In this document: positions 1 through 6,514 of the stretch, one piece after another
Position numbering within the stretch: position 1 is the stretch's first letter
How the letters are laid out: each line of letters opens with the position of its first letter
Assembly: GCA_029267335.1 (NCBI GenBank)
Contig: JAJUJC010000009.1
Coordinates: 1-41,785, forward strand
Origin: Intestinibacillus massiliensis
GTDB lineage: Bacteria; Bacillota; Clostridia; Oscillospirales; Butyricicoccaceae
Direction: 5' to 3'
DNA length: 41,785 nt
Made by a program: the position numbers and the translations under genes
Notes under the pieces: model-generated
Told to the model about the DNA's origin: nothing
The model's input: the letters and a program-made list of their open reading frames with translations, nothing else
Databases searched by the model: none

Positions 1-154
1 CGCGATCATGGAGACCCTGTACCGCGAGACCGGCGACCCGAAGTATCGCCCGCATCCGCTCATGCGCAAAATGGTTCGCGCCGGCTGGCTCGGTGTCAAG
101 ACCGGCAAGGGCTTCTTTAACTACGACGAAAACGGCAAGGAGATCGTAGGCTGA
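1..154 (+). CDS. hbd: 3-hydroxybutyryl-CoA dehydrogenase, C-terminal end (partial)
   Basis: Only the last 50 or so codons are present; the reading frame is open from the window edge to a TGA at 152-154. The translated tail carries the family signature [14 protein letters not shown] followed by KTGKGFFNY, which is the C-terminal domain of short-chain 3-hydroxyacyl-CoA dehydrogenases. The enzyme reduces acetoacetyl-CoA to 3-hydroxybutyryl-CoA in butyrate formation. A strong hairpin terminator follows, so this is the last gene of its transcript. The rest of the presumed butyrate cluster lies outside the window. Confidence 0.88.
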   Translation, partial: AIMETLYRETGDPKYRPHPLMRKMVRAGWLGVKTGKGFFNYDENGKEIVG

Positions 155-218
155 TCCTCTTACGTTTTTACTTCTCACAATCTGGCAAAACCTCCACCCA
201 ATTCACACCCTTACCGGA

Positions 219-245
219 GAAAAAGCCCGATTTTCGGGCTTTTTC
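219..245 (+). terminator. Intrinsic terminator after hbd
   Basis: A perfect 12-bp stem GAAAAAGCCCGA / TCGGGCTTTTTC with a 3-base TTT loop, ending in a T-run. It ends the plus-strand hbd transcript. Confidence 0.85.
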
Positions 246-260
246 TTCGCCCAGACACAA

Positions 261-294
261 AGAAGCCGCTCTCCAGCTGTGGAGAGCGGCTTCT
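261..294 (-). terminator. Hairpin terminator after larC
   Basis: A perfect 14-bp stem AGAAGCCGCTCTCC / GGAGAGCGGCTTCT lies just past the larC stop on the minus strand. The minus-strand tail (TTTGTGT) is only moderately T-rich, so it may also work as a barrier between the two converging transcripts. Confidence 0.7.
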
Positions 295-299
295 TTTCT

Positions 300-1652
300 C
301 TATCGAATGCAGCCGAGATGCTTTACGATTTCCGTGAGAGGCACACCCTGCGTGCGCGCAAGCTGCGCAACGTCCTCATATTCAGGTTTTTCGCGCGAAA
401 CGCCCCATCCCGACGCGGTTTTGACGCGCACCTCCCCGTAAGGCGTGTGCGCGGTGCGCTCTCCGCGCGTGAGCACGGCACGACGGCACACGTTCTCGCG
501 CACGCCGAGCGTCGTCGTGTGCGCAAACAGCAGATGCAGCATGGCCTCGCGCTGCGTTTCGTCGCACACGCAGGTGAGCAGCATGCCGGTGCGCCCCTTT
601 TTCATGTGCACGGGCGTTGTAAATACGTCCCGCGCGCCGCTCTCAAGCAGCCGCTCGGTCGCAAACGCGAGCGCCTCTGGAGTCATGTCATCGAGGTTGC
701 AGCGCAGTTCGAGCACAGTATCGCCTGCGTCCTCGCTCTCGCCGAGCATCGCGCGCACACAGTTTGCGTGGTCAAACTCCTTGTTACCCATGCCGTAGCC
801 GATTTTTTGGATCGCCATAACCGGCATCGCGCCGAAGTCATCCGCAAAATATCGCAACAGTGCCGCGCCGGTTGGCGTGCACAGCTCGCCCCGCACCGCG
901 CCACCGTAAATCGGCACACCTTGCAGCAAATACGCGGTCGCAGGCGCGGGAACGGGCAGCATGCCGTGCGCACAGCGCACCTGTCCGCTGCCGACGTGCA
1001 CAGGCGAAACAACGATCTTGTCGGGTGCAAGCTCGTGCAGCAGCAGGCACACACCCACAATATCTGCAAGCGCATCGAGCGTGCCGACCTCATGGAAGTG
1101 GATCTGCTCCACCGGGCGGCCATGCGCGCGGCTTTCCGCCTGCGCGAGCAGCGCATAGACCGCGCGAGCATGGTCGCGCACGGGTGCGGGCAGCGGCAGC
1201 GCGTCAATGCGCGCTTCGATGTCATGCAGCGCGCTGTGCGTGTGCGGTGCAGCATGCTCTTGAGCATGCTCAGTTTCGTGCGGGTGCGCATGGTCGTGGT
1301 CGTGTGGGTGCTCGTGGTCATGCGCGTGGTCGTGGTCGTGTGGGTGCTCGTGGTCATGCGCGTGGTCGTGGTCGTGTGGGTGATCATGCGTGTGCACATG
1401 GTCGTGCGAATGCGCGTGCTCTTGAGCATGCTCAGCTGCGCAGCCCTCCTCCGTGCCGTCGATCGTGACGCGCATGTGCGTGCCGCGGATGCCGCAGCGC
1501 GTTGCACTCTCCGCTTCGACGTGCACCCCGGGCAGTCCGAGCGCGTTCATCGTGCGCAGAAAATTCTCCGGCTGCGGATGCAGCTCGAGCAGTGCGGCGG
1601 TCAGCATATCGCCCGCCGCCCCCATATTACATTCCAGATAAAGCGTTTTCAT
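300..1652 (-). CDS. larC: LarC, nickel insertion into the pincer nucleotide cofactor
   Basis: 450 aa. LarC is the CTP-dependent cyclometallase that inserts nickel into the pyridinium-3,5-bisthiocarboxylic acid mononucleotide made by LarB and LarE. The N-terminus has the family signature YLECNMGAAGDM. Residues about 74-145 are an extreme His/Asp/Glu-rich stretch built from HDHDHAHDHEHP repeats, a likely nickel-storing or nickel-delivering arm. The C-terminal half has the LarC2 features CNLDDMTPE and KKGRTGMLL. In Lactiplantibacillus plantarum LarC is made from two ORFs by programmed frameshifting; here it is one continuous frame. It starts 1 base after the larB stop and ends the operon. Confidence 0.93.
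   Translation of the reverse strand: MKTLYLECNMGAAGDMLTAALLELHPQPENFLRTMNALGLPGVHVEAESATRCGIRGTHMRVTIDGTEEGCAAEHAQEHAHSHDHVHTHDHPHDHDHAHDHEHPHDHDHAHDHEHPHDHDHAHPHETEHAQEHAAPHTHSALHDIEARIDALPLPAPVRDHARAVYALLAQAESRAHGRPVEQIHFHEVGTLDALADIVGVCLLLHELAPDKIVVSPVHVGSGQVRCAHGMLPVPAPATAYLLQGVPIYGGAVRGELCTPTGAALLRYFADDFGAMPVMAIQKIGYGMGNKEFDHANCVRAMLGESEDAGDTVLELRCNLDDMTPEALAFATERLLESGARDVFTTPVHMKKGRTGMLLTCVCDETQREAMLHLLFAHTTTLGVRENVCRRAVLTRGERTAHTPYGEVRVKTASGWGVSREKPEYEDVAQLARTQGVPLTEIVKHLGCIR
1291..1392 (-). repeat. 36-bp tandem repeat encoding the LarC histidine arm
   Basis: Two perfect 36-bp units (1291-1326 and 1327-1362) are followed by a degenerating third. On the minus strand each encodes twelve residues of the HDHDHAHDHEHP type. 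Near-identical segments encoding AEHAQEHA flank the array at about 1256-1272 and 1417-1436. The array is in frame and could change length by slippage without breaking the gene. Confidence 0.9.
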
Positions 1653-1653
1653 G

Positions 1654-2412
1654 TCATTTCACCCCGATATGATTGATCATACTTGCAAGATAACCTGCGC
1701 CGAAGCCGTTGTCGATGTTGACGACACTCACGCCGCTCGCGCAGGAGTTGAGCATGCTCAGCAGCGCGGCAAGCCCGCCGAACGACGCGCCGTAGCCGAC
1801 ACTGGTCGGCACCGCGATGACCGGACAGTCCGCCAGACCGCCGATCACACTCGCGAGTGCGCCCTCCATGCCTGCGATCGCGACAATCGCGCGCGCGTGC
1901 ATGATGTCCTCCGTGTGCGCGAGCAGCCGGTGCAGCCCCGCGACGCCGACGTCGTACAGCCGCACCACGCGGTTGCCCAGCGCCTGCGCCGTGAGCGCGG
2001 CTTCCTCCGCGACCGGCATGTCGCTCGTGCCGCCGGTTGCAATGACGACGGTACCCGCACCGTCCGGTGCGGGCAGCTCCCCGACGATGCCGATGTGTCC
2101 CATCTCGTGATAGGTCAGCGGCACGCGCGCACCAACGAAGTCCACCGCCTGCGCACTCATGCGCGTGATGAGCACGGTCTTTTGTCCGCGTGCCCGCAGC
2201 GCGTCAGCAATGTCTGCGATCTGCTCGGGCGTTTTCCCTGCACCATAGATGACCTCTGCCACCCCCTGCCGCACCGCGCGGTGATGATCGAGCTTGGCAA
2301 AGCCGAGATCTTCAAACGGCGCCTCCTTGAGATGCACGAGCGCGTCCTCGACATCGAGCGCACCGTCCGCGACCTGCCGCAGCAGCGCGCGCAGTTCCTT
2401 TTGTTCCATCAT
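1654..2412 (-). CDS. larB: LarB, pincer cofactor biosynthesis carboxylase/hydrolase
   Basis: 252 aa, usual length. LarB carboxylates the pyridinium ring of nicotinic acid adenine dinucleotide and hydrolyses it to the dicarboxylated mononucleotide, the first step of the nickel-pincer cofactor. The C-terminal half is an AIR-carboxylase (PurE)-like domain with VVIATGGTSDMPVAEEA (about 122-138), GMEGALASVIGGL (181-193) and PTSVGYGASFGG. The conserved NSCASG cysteine near residue 224 corresponds to the cysteine known to bind substrate covalently in this family. Its ATGATG start overlaps the larE stop, and larC starts one base after its own stop, so translation is probably coupled. Confidence 0.95.
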   Translation of the reverse strand: MMEQKELRALLRQVADGALDVEDALVHLKEAPFEDLGFAKLDHHRAVRQGVAEVIYGAGKTPEQIADIADALRARGQKTVLITRMSAQAVDFVGARVPLTYHEMGHIGIVGELPAPDGAGTVVIATGGTSDMPVAEEAALTAQALGNRVVRLYDVGVAGLHRLLAHTEDIMHARAIVAIAGMEGALASVIGGLADCPVIAVPTSVGYGASFGGLAALLSMLNSCASGVSVVNIDNGFGAGYLASMINHIGVK

Positions 2413-3152
2413 CTTGTCTCCAAATCCAGTAAAACGGTGTCGAAATACGGTTTTAACTGTGCCAAAATGCGTTCTCGCTGCTCCAGCGCACGCGCAAGCT
2501 GCGCCGCCGGAAGCTGCAAGCGCGCCGCGCCCTCATACACGCGCACGCGGAAATCCGTGAAGCCGAGCGCGAAAAGCGCGTCCTCTGCGCCCTCGACGCG
2601 CGCGAGCAGCGCGCCGGTCAGCGGGTGTCCGGCGGGTACGCGCGTGGCAAGGCATGCATAGGCGGGCTTATCCCATGTGAACAGCCCTGCTTCGCGCGAC
2701 AGGCGGCGGATCTCGTCCTTGGTCAGTCCGGCTTCGCGCAGGGGCGAGCGCACCTCGAGCTCGCGCAGCGCGCGCATGCCCGGGCGGTCACCTGCATCGT
2801 CGGACGCGTTCGTGCCGTCGATGAGCACGGGGTAGCCGTCCGCGACCGCACGCTGCCGCAGCAGACCAAACAGCGCAGTCTTGCAGTGATAGCAGCGGTC
2901 GGCGGGGTTTGACATGACTGCTGCGTCCGCAAGCACATCGTGCGCGATGACCGTCATAGACGCGCCCAGACCCTCACACAGGCGGCACGCGTCCTCAAAC
3001 TCAAACGCAGGCTGAAACGCGGTCTTGATGTAATACGGACGAATATCCGCACCGCACGCGCGCCCCGCGTACAGCAGATAGGATGAGTCCACGCCGCCCG
3101 AAAACCCGAGCGCAACGCGCGGGTTCTGTGCAAAAAACTGCTGTAAATTCAT
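2409..3152 (-). CDS. larE: LarE, ATP-dependent sacrificial sulfur insertase
   Basis: 247 aa from the second of two adjacent ATGs, chosen because AGGAGG lies 6 bases upstream; the ATG at 3155 is also possible, while the longer frame to 3197 runs inside nikO. LarE adenylates the two carboxylates of the LarB product and converts them to thiocarboxylates. The PP-loop ATP-pyrophosphatase motif SGGVDSS is at 18-24, a CYHC pair at 87-90, and the KPAYACLATR segment carries the single cysteine (about C167) that matches the sacrificial cysteine of L. plantarum LarE. This points to the cysteine-sacrificing type, giving dehydroalanine. The start overlaps the nikO stop. Confidence 0.93.
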   Translation of the reverse strand: MNLQQFFAQNPRVALGFSGGVDSSYLLYAGRACGADIRPYYIKTAFQPAFEFEDACRLCEGLGASMTVIAHDVLADAAVMSNPADRCYHCKTALFGLLRQRAVADGYPVLIDGTNASDDAGDRPGMRALRELEVRSPLREAGLTKDEIRRLSREAGLFTWDKPAYACLATRVPAGHPLTGALLARVEGAEDALFALGFTDFRVRVYEGAARLQLPAAQLARALEQRERILAQLKPYFDTVLLDLETR

Positions 3153-3877
3153 CATTTTCCTCCTGATTCGAGTATGCCGATCGCCTCGACCCCGCACGCC
3201 TCCATAAGCGCTTCGTCATAGAGCAGCGTGCGCGACGCACCGTCCGCGAACACGCGCCCCTCGCGCAGCAGCACGCAGCGCGGGCAGGTATCGACCGCAA
3301 ATGGCAAATCGTGCGTCGCGACGAGCCTCGCGGGGACGAGCGGCGCGAGCGCGCGAATCAGGGTGCGGCGCGCGCGCGGATCGAGGAACGCAGTCGGCTC
3401 ATCGAGCAGCAGCGCGGCGGGCGCCATCGCAAGCACGGTCGCGAGTGCCGCCATGCGTTTTTCGCCGCCCGACAGCTTGAGCGCGGTGCGCTCCCGCAGG
3501 TGTCCGATCCCAAGCTGCGCGAGCGCATCGGTCACACGGCGCGCGACCTGGTCCTCCGGCAGGCCGTGATTGCGTGGGCCGAACGCGACGTCCTCTCCGA
3601 TCGTCGGCATGAAAAGCTGATCGTCGGGGTTCTGGAACACCACGCCGACCCGCGCGCGAATTTCACCGAGCGTGTGCTTATCAAGCGTTACACCGTCGAC
3701 CGTGACCGTGCCCGTGTGCGGCAGCACGCCGACAAGCGCGAGCAGCAGCGAGGTTTTGCCCGCGCCGTTTGCGCCGATGAGCGCAACGCGCTCCCCGTCC
3801 GCGACCGTCAGATCCAGTCCGTCGACCGCGACCGTGCCGTCGGGATAGGTCACGGTTAAATTTTGCATTGTCAGCAT
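3152..3877 (-). CDS. nikO: ECF nickel/cobalt transporter ATPase (NikO/CbiO)
   Basis: 241 aa starting MLTMQNLTVTY at an ATG that overlaps the nikQ stop (TGATG), with GGAGG 8 bases upstream. It powers group I ECF metal uptake. Walker A GANGAGKTS is at about 35-43, the Q-loop FQNPDDQLF at 81-89, the ABC signature LSGGEKRMA at 135-143, and Walker B ALLLDEPT at 155-162, with the switch histidine in ATHD. The VFQNPDDQLF form is typical of CbiO/NikO/EcfA proteins. Because it sits between nikQ and the lar genes, nickel is the likelier substrate than cobalt. Confidence 0.92.
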   Translation of the reverse strand: MLTMQNLTVTYPDGTVAVDGLDLTVADGERVALIGANGAGKTSLLLALVGVLPHTGTVTVDGVTLDKHTLGEIRARVGVVFQNPDDQLFMPTIGEDVAFGPRNHGLPEDQVARRVTDALAQLGIGHLRERTALKLSGGEKRMAALATVLAMAPAALLLDEPTAFLDPRARRTLIRALAPLVPARLVATHDLPFAVDTCPRCVLLREGRVFADGASRTLLYDEALMEACGVEAIGILESGGK

Positions 3878-4638
3878 CAAAACATCCTCCCCAGCAGCGT
3901 TGGCAGATCGATCAGTCGGAACAACACCGACGAGCCGCATACCGCCGCGAGATAGACCGCGTCCCGCGCGGCAAGCGGCGGCGCACGGCGCACATGCTCG
4001 GCGGCAGGATAGCCCCGGCACTGCATCGCCTGATAGATGCGCTCCGCACGGTCAAAGCTGCGCAGCAGCAATCCGCCCACAAAGCTGCCCATATGGCGCA
4101 TTTCCAGCCCTTTTTTGCCCGATCCGCGCAGGCGGTAGGCGGTGTACATGGTCGCCGCCTCGTCGAGCAGCGTGCCGATGTAGCGGTAAGTCATTTCGAG
4201 CAGCGACACGCACAGCGCGGGCACATGCCACCGGCGCAGCTGCGCGGTCAGCGACGACAGCGGGGTGACCGCGACGAGCAGCAGCACCGCGGACACGCTG
4301 AGCAGCGTACGCAGCACGAGCACCGCGAGCGCAAGCACACCGTACGGGTCGAAAAACACGCCGCTCACGCCCGCAAACAGGCAAAAGGGCAGCGCGACCG
4401 CCGCGCGGCGCAGCACCATGCCGCACGGGGTATCCGACAGGGGCAGGAGCAGCGCGGGATAGAGCAGATAGGGCGTGAGCCGCGTCAGATCATAGCGTCC
4501 GAGCGACAGCAGGCACAAAAGATACACCGCCGTGCCGAGCAGCTTTGCCGCGGGATGCACGCGATGGATGAGACTGTGCCCTGCCGCGAGCTGCTCGAGC
4601 GAGGTGAGCGCCGCGGTTTTTGCCCGGATATCTGCCAT
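3877..4638 (-). CDS. nikQ: ECF transporter T component (NikQ/CbiQ)
   Basis: 253 aa membrane protein with several hydrophobic segments in the N-terminal half. The second conserved coupling region has the form FDRAERIYQAMQCRGY, matching the AR-x-ER-x3-AM-x-RG helix that T components use to grip the ATPase. It joins the substrate-binding NikMN to NikO in the cytoplasmic membrane. It lies 24 bases after nikMN and overlaps nikO, as in canonical cbiMNQO/nikMNQO operons. Sequence alone does not separate cobalt from nickel. Confidence 0.9.
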   Translation of the reverse strand: MADIRAKTAALTSLEQLAAGHSLIHRVHPAAKLLGTAVYLLCLLSLGRYDLTRLTPYLLYPALLLPLSDTPCGMVLRRAAVALPFCLFAGVSGVFFDPYGVLALAVLVLRTLLSVSAVLLLVAVTPLSSLTAQLRRWHVPALCVSLLEMTYRYIGTLLDEAATMYTAYRLRGSGKKGLEMRHMGSFVGGLLLRSFDRAERIYQAMQCRGYPAAEHVRRAPPLAARDAVYLAAVCGSSVLFRLIDLPTLLGRMF

Positions 4639-4662
4639 GTGGATTCCTCCGTACGATGGGTG

Positions 4663-5664
4663 TTATTTCGATGCCGCGCGCTTTTTCAGGCGCACGACCA
4701 CAAAGCCCGCGCCGCCGGCCAGCACGGTCGTGAGCACCGCGCCCGCGATGCCTGCGACCGTGGTGCCGCCTGTGCCGCCCTGGGCAAAATCATAATCCGG
4801 CAGCAGCGCCGTGCGCTCCTGAATGGCGGCGGCAGCGCGGTGCACCTCGCCCTCGGCGAGCAGCTCGGTCGTGCCCGTGACCTTTTCCATCGACCATTCC
4901 AGGCCGTCCGGATGGGACGATGCTGCGAGCGACAGTCCGCCGCCGACGAGCAGCGTCACGGCCGCAAGCGCGGCAAGCGTGCCCCGCAGCGGCACGCGCG
5001 CATCCAGCGCTGCGCCGCCGAGCGCGCTTTGCAGCAGCTCGGGCCGCATACGCAGCACGAAGCACAGGATGCCCGCGGTCACGATGCCTTCCACCACGCC
5101 GATGGCGAGGTGTATGGGCAGCATGAGCGCCGCAAACGTACCGAACGGCAGCGCGGTGATGCCGGACACAAGCGTTTCCACCACAACCGCAAACGCGCCC
5201 AGCTCCAGTCCGATGACCACGGAAAGGATCGACGCGACCGTCAGCCGTTTCGCCGTGAGACCGCGCTGTAACACGGGCTGAAACAGCAGCGGGTAAATGA
5301 CCAGACACGGGATGACGCCCATGTTGAAAATATTGCAGCCGAGCGCGAGCAGCCCGCCGTCTGCAAAGAAGAGACACTGGATGATGAGCACCGCCGCCTC
5401 GGTGAGCAGCGCGGGAAAGCCGCCGAGCATCGCCGCAAGCAGCACGCCGCCGCCGATATGTCCGCTCGAGCCCGTGCCGGGGATCGTGAAGTTGATCATC
5501 TGCGCCGCAAACACAAACGCACCCATGACCGCCATAACCGGCAGCTTTTTTTCCGAAAGCTCTTCTTTTTTGATCTTATGTACCGCGTAGCCGATCGCGC
5601 CCGCCGAAACCGCACTCATCGCGCCGCCAACGACCGGCGATAGCAACGCATCTGCCATATGCAT
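4663..5664 (-). CDS. nikMN: Nickel/cobalt ECF substrate-binding protein NikM fused to a PDGLE (NikN) domain
   Basis: 333 aa from the ATG at 5664, preceded by GAGGAGGGG. The in-frame extension to 5748 reads through a terminator-like hairpin and is rejected. The mature N-terminus begins MHMADALLSP; in this family the Met-His N-terminus is part of the metal site, which supports the start. It has about seven membrane segments and the conserved motifs GTGSSGHIGGGVLLA and FADGGLLALGCNIFNMG. The C-terminal part contains SSHPDGLEWSMEKVTG, a PDGLE domain, then one more membrane helix, so the N subunit is fused in one chain. Confidence 0.9.
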   Translation of the reverse strand: MHMADALLSPVVGGAMSAVSAGAIGYAVHKIKKEELSEKKLPVMAVMGAFVFAAQMINFTIPGTGSSGHIGGGVLLAAMLGGFPALLTEAAVLIIQCLFFADGGLLALGCNIFNMGVIPCLVIYPLLFQPVLQRGLTAKRLTVASILSVVIGLELGAFAVVVETLVSGITALPFGTFAALMLPIHLAIGVVEGIVTAGILCFVLRMRPELLQSALGGAALDARVPLRGTLAALAAVTLLVGGGLSLAASSHPDGLEWSMEKVTGTTELLAEGEVHRAAAAIQERTALLPDYDFAQGGTGGTTVAGIAGAVLTTVLAGGAGFVVVRLKKRAASK

Positions 5665-5696
5665 GTAAAAACCCCTCCTCAAGTGTGCACAAAACG

Positions 5697-5752
5697 AAAA
5701 AATGCCATGAAAGTGACGCCCCCGTGCAGGGAGCGTAATCACCTTCATGGCA
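5697..5752 (-). promoter_or_regulatory. Terminator-like hairpin in the nikMN leader
   Basis: On the minus strand an imperfect hairpin has outer stem TGCCATGAA / TTCATGGCA, inner GTGA/TCAC and CCC/GGG pairs, and ends in TTTTTTCGTTTT. The T-run stops 33 bases before the nikMN ATG, leaving no room for a promoter after it. It must therefore either end the DUF3842 message or act as a conditional terminator controlling read-through into the nickel genes. No cobalamin-riboswitch GCCACTG box was seen, and no NiCo-riboswitch core was recognised by eye. Confidence 0.6.
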
Positions 5753-5785
5753 ATTCGGTTTCTGTGTGCAAAATACTCCGGTTGC

Positions 5786-5827
5786 CGCCGCTTCTGCGGG
5801 GCGCGCCCTTCCGTCGTGGAAGCGGCG
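5786..5827 (-). promoter_or_regulatory. GC-rich stem between DUF3842 and nikMN
   Basis: A 9-bp perfect closing stem CGCCGCTTC / GAAGCGGCG encloses a GC-rich loop immediately after the DUF3842 stop. It has no T-run, so it is not a simple terminator. With the hairpin at 5697-5752 it makes the 165-base leader highly structured. Confidence 0.5.
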
Positions 5828-5829
5828 AG

Positions 5830-6234
5830 TCAGCGCGGTTCGCCGAGCAGACGCATCGCGTCGGCGATCAGGCGGCTAGTGGGTTGGGAGGGCACGCCCG
5901 CGACCAGATTGTCACACTGCCCCATGGGGACGAGCACGCGCTTTGCCGCGCTCTGCCCAACTGCGACTGCCATTTTCGGGGTGATCTCCCCCAGCAGCGC
6001 ATCCGCGATGACGATGCCAATCGGTCCGACGATGACCTCCGCACGGCGGCAGCCCACGACGACGGCGTTCTCCCCCGTCGCGGCAAAATCCGCGCCCGCG
6101 CGCAGCATGGCAGCCGTGGCGGTGCTATTGGTGCCGACTGCGGTGACCTCCGCCGACGGATATTCGCTTTTGATCGCGGCGACGAGCTGCTTGCCCAGAC
6201 CGCCGCCCTGTCCGTCGATGACGAGAACCCGCAT
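5830..6234 (-). CDS. DUF3842 family protein, first gene of the nickel/Lar operon
   Basis: 134 aa, soluble, function unknown. It opens with the nucleotide-binding-looking signature MRVLVIDGQGGGLGKQLV and continues with alternating strand/helix segments (VTAVGTNSTATAAMLRAGAD, VVVGCRRAEVIVGPIGIVIADALLGEITP), suggesting a small Rossmann-like fold. I recognise it as DUF3842 from this signature. A strong promoter and GGGAGG ribosome binding site precede it, and nikMN follows 165 bases later on the same strand. The co-linear arrangement with nickel uptake and pincer-cofactor genes suggests a link to metal or nucleotide handling, which is inference. Confidence 0.8.
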   Translation of the reverse strand: MRVLVIDGQGGGLGKQLVAAIKSEYPSAEVTAVGTNSTATAAMLRAGADFAATGENAVVVGCRRAEVIVGPIGIVIADALLGEITPKMAVAVGQSAAKRVLVPMGQCDNLVAGVPSQPTSRLIADAMRLLGEPR

Positions 6235-6266
6235 CGTGTATCCTCCCTGCGCACCTGACTGCTTTT

Positions 6267-6295
6267 ATTGTATCATGGTACTACCACTTGTTCAA
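6267..6295 (-). promoter_or_regulatory. Sigma-A promoter of the DUF3842-nik-lar operon
   Basis: Minus strand TTGAAC, 17-base spacer, TACAAT, about 33 bases before the DUF3842 start. The spacer contains the inverted repeat TGGTA-G-TACCA (6276-6286), and the -35 lies in CTTG-AA-CAAG. Either could be an operator; neither matches a regulator site I can name. Confidence 0.75.
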
Positions 6296-6386
6296 GCGCG
6301 ATTTTGCGACGCGACGGGGACGTCTGCCGCATCGACAAGCGGGTGTGCAAAATTCGCGCATGAGCGTATCTCCCCCTTCTTTTTAA

Positions 6387-6430
6387 CGCACGAAAGCCGC
6401 CCCTTTTTTTTGGGGGGCGGCTTTCGTGCG
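6387..6430 (-). terminator. Long perfect hairpin after the sugar operon
   Basis: A 17-bp perfect stem CGCACGAAAGCCGCCCC / GGGGCGGCTTTCGTGCG with a 10-base loop lies 85 bases past the stop of the isomerase-family gene. The flanking minus-strand sequence has no long T-run, but the position between two co-oriented operons and the stem length argue for termination. The stretch 6431-6514 is purine-rich and holds no gene. Confidence 0.65.
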
Positions 6431-6514
6431 TATTATGTAGGAGAAGCACTTGGGAGCACTGCTGAGGGGGCAGGAAAAAGAGAGAAAGAGGAAAAGAGGG
6501 GTGTGCGCGCCGCG

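Noticed and set aside
279-1676. Plus-strand frame of 465 codons across larC
   Set aside because: It is a shadow of larC in GC-rich DNA; the minus-strand frame carries clear LarC motifs and operon context.
5664-5830. Cobalamin or NiCo riboswitch before nikMN
   Set aside because: No B12-box-like GCCACTG and no NiCo core was found by eye; the region is reported only as a structured leader.
6286-6299. LexA-like box in the DUF3842 promoter (CTTGAACAAG)
   Set aside because: It lacks the GAAC-N4-GTTC arrangement and is only a short palindrome.
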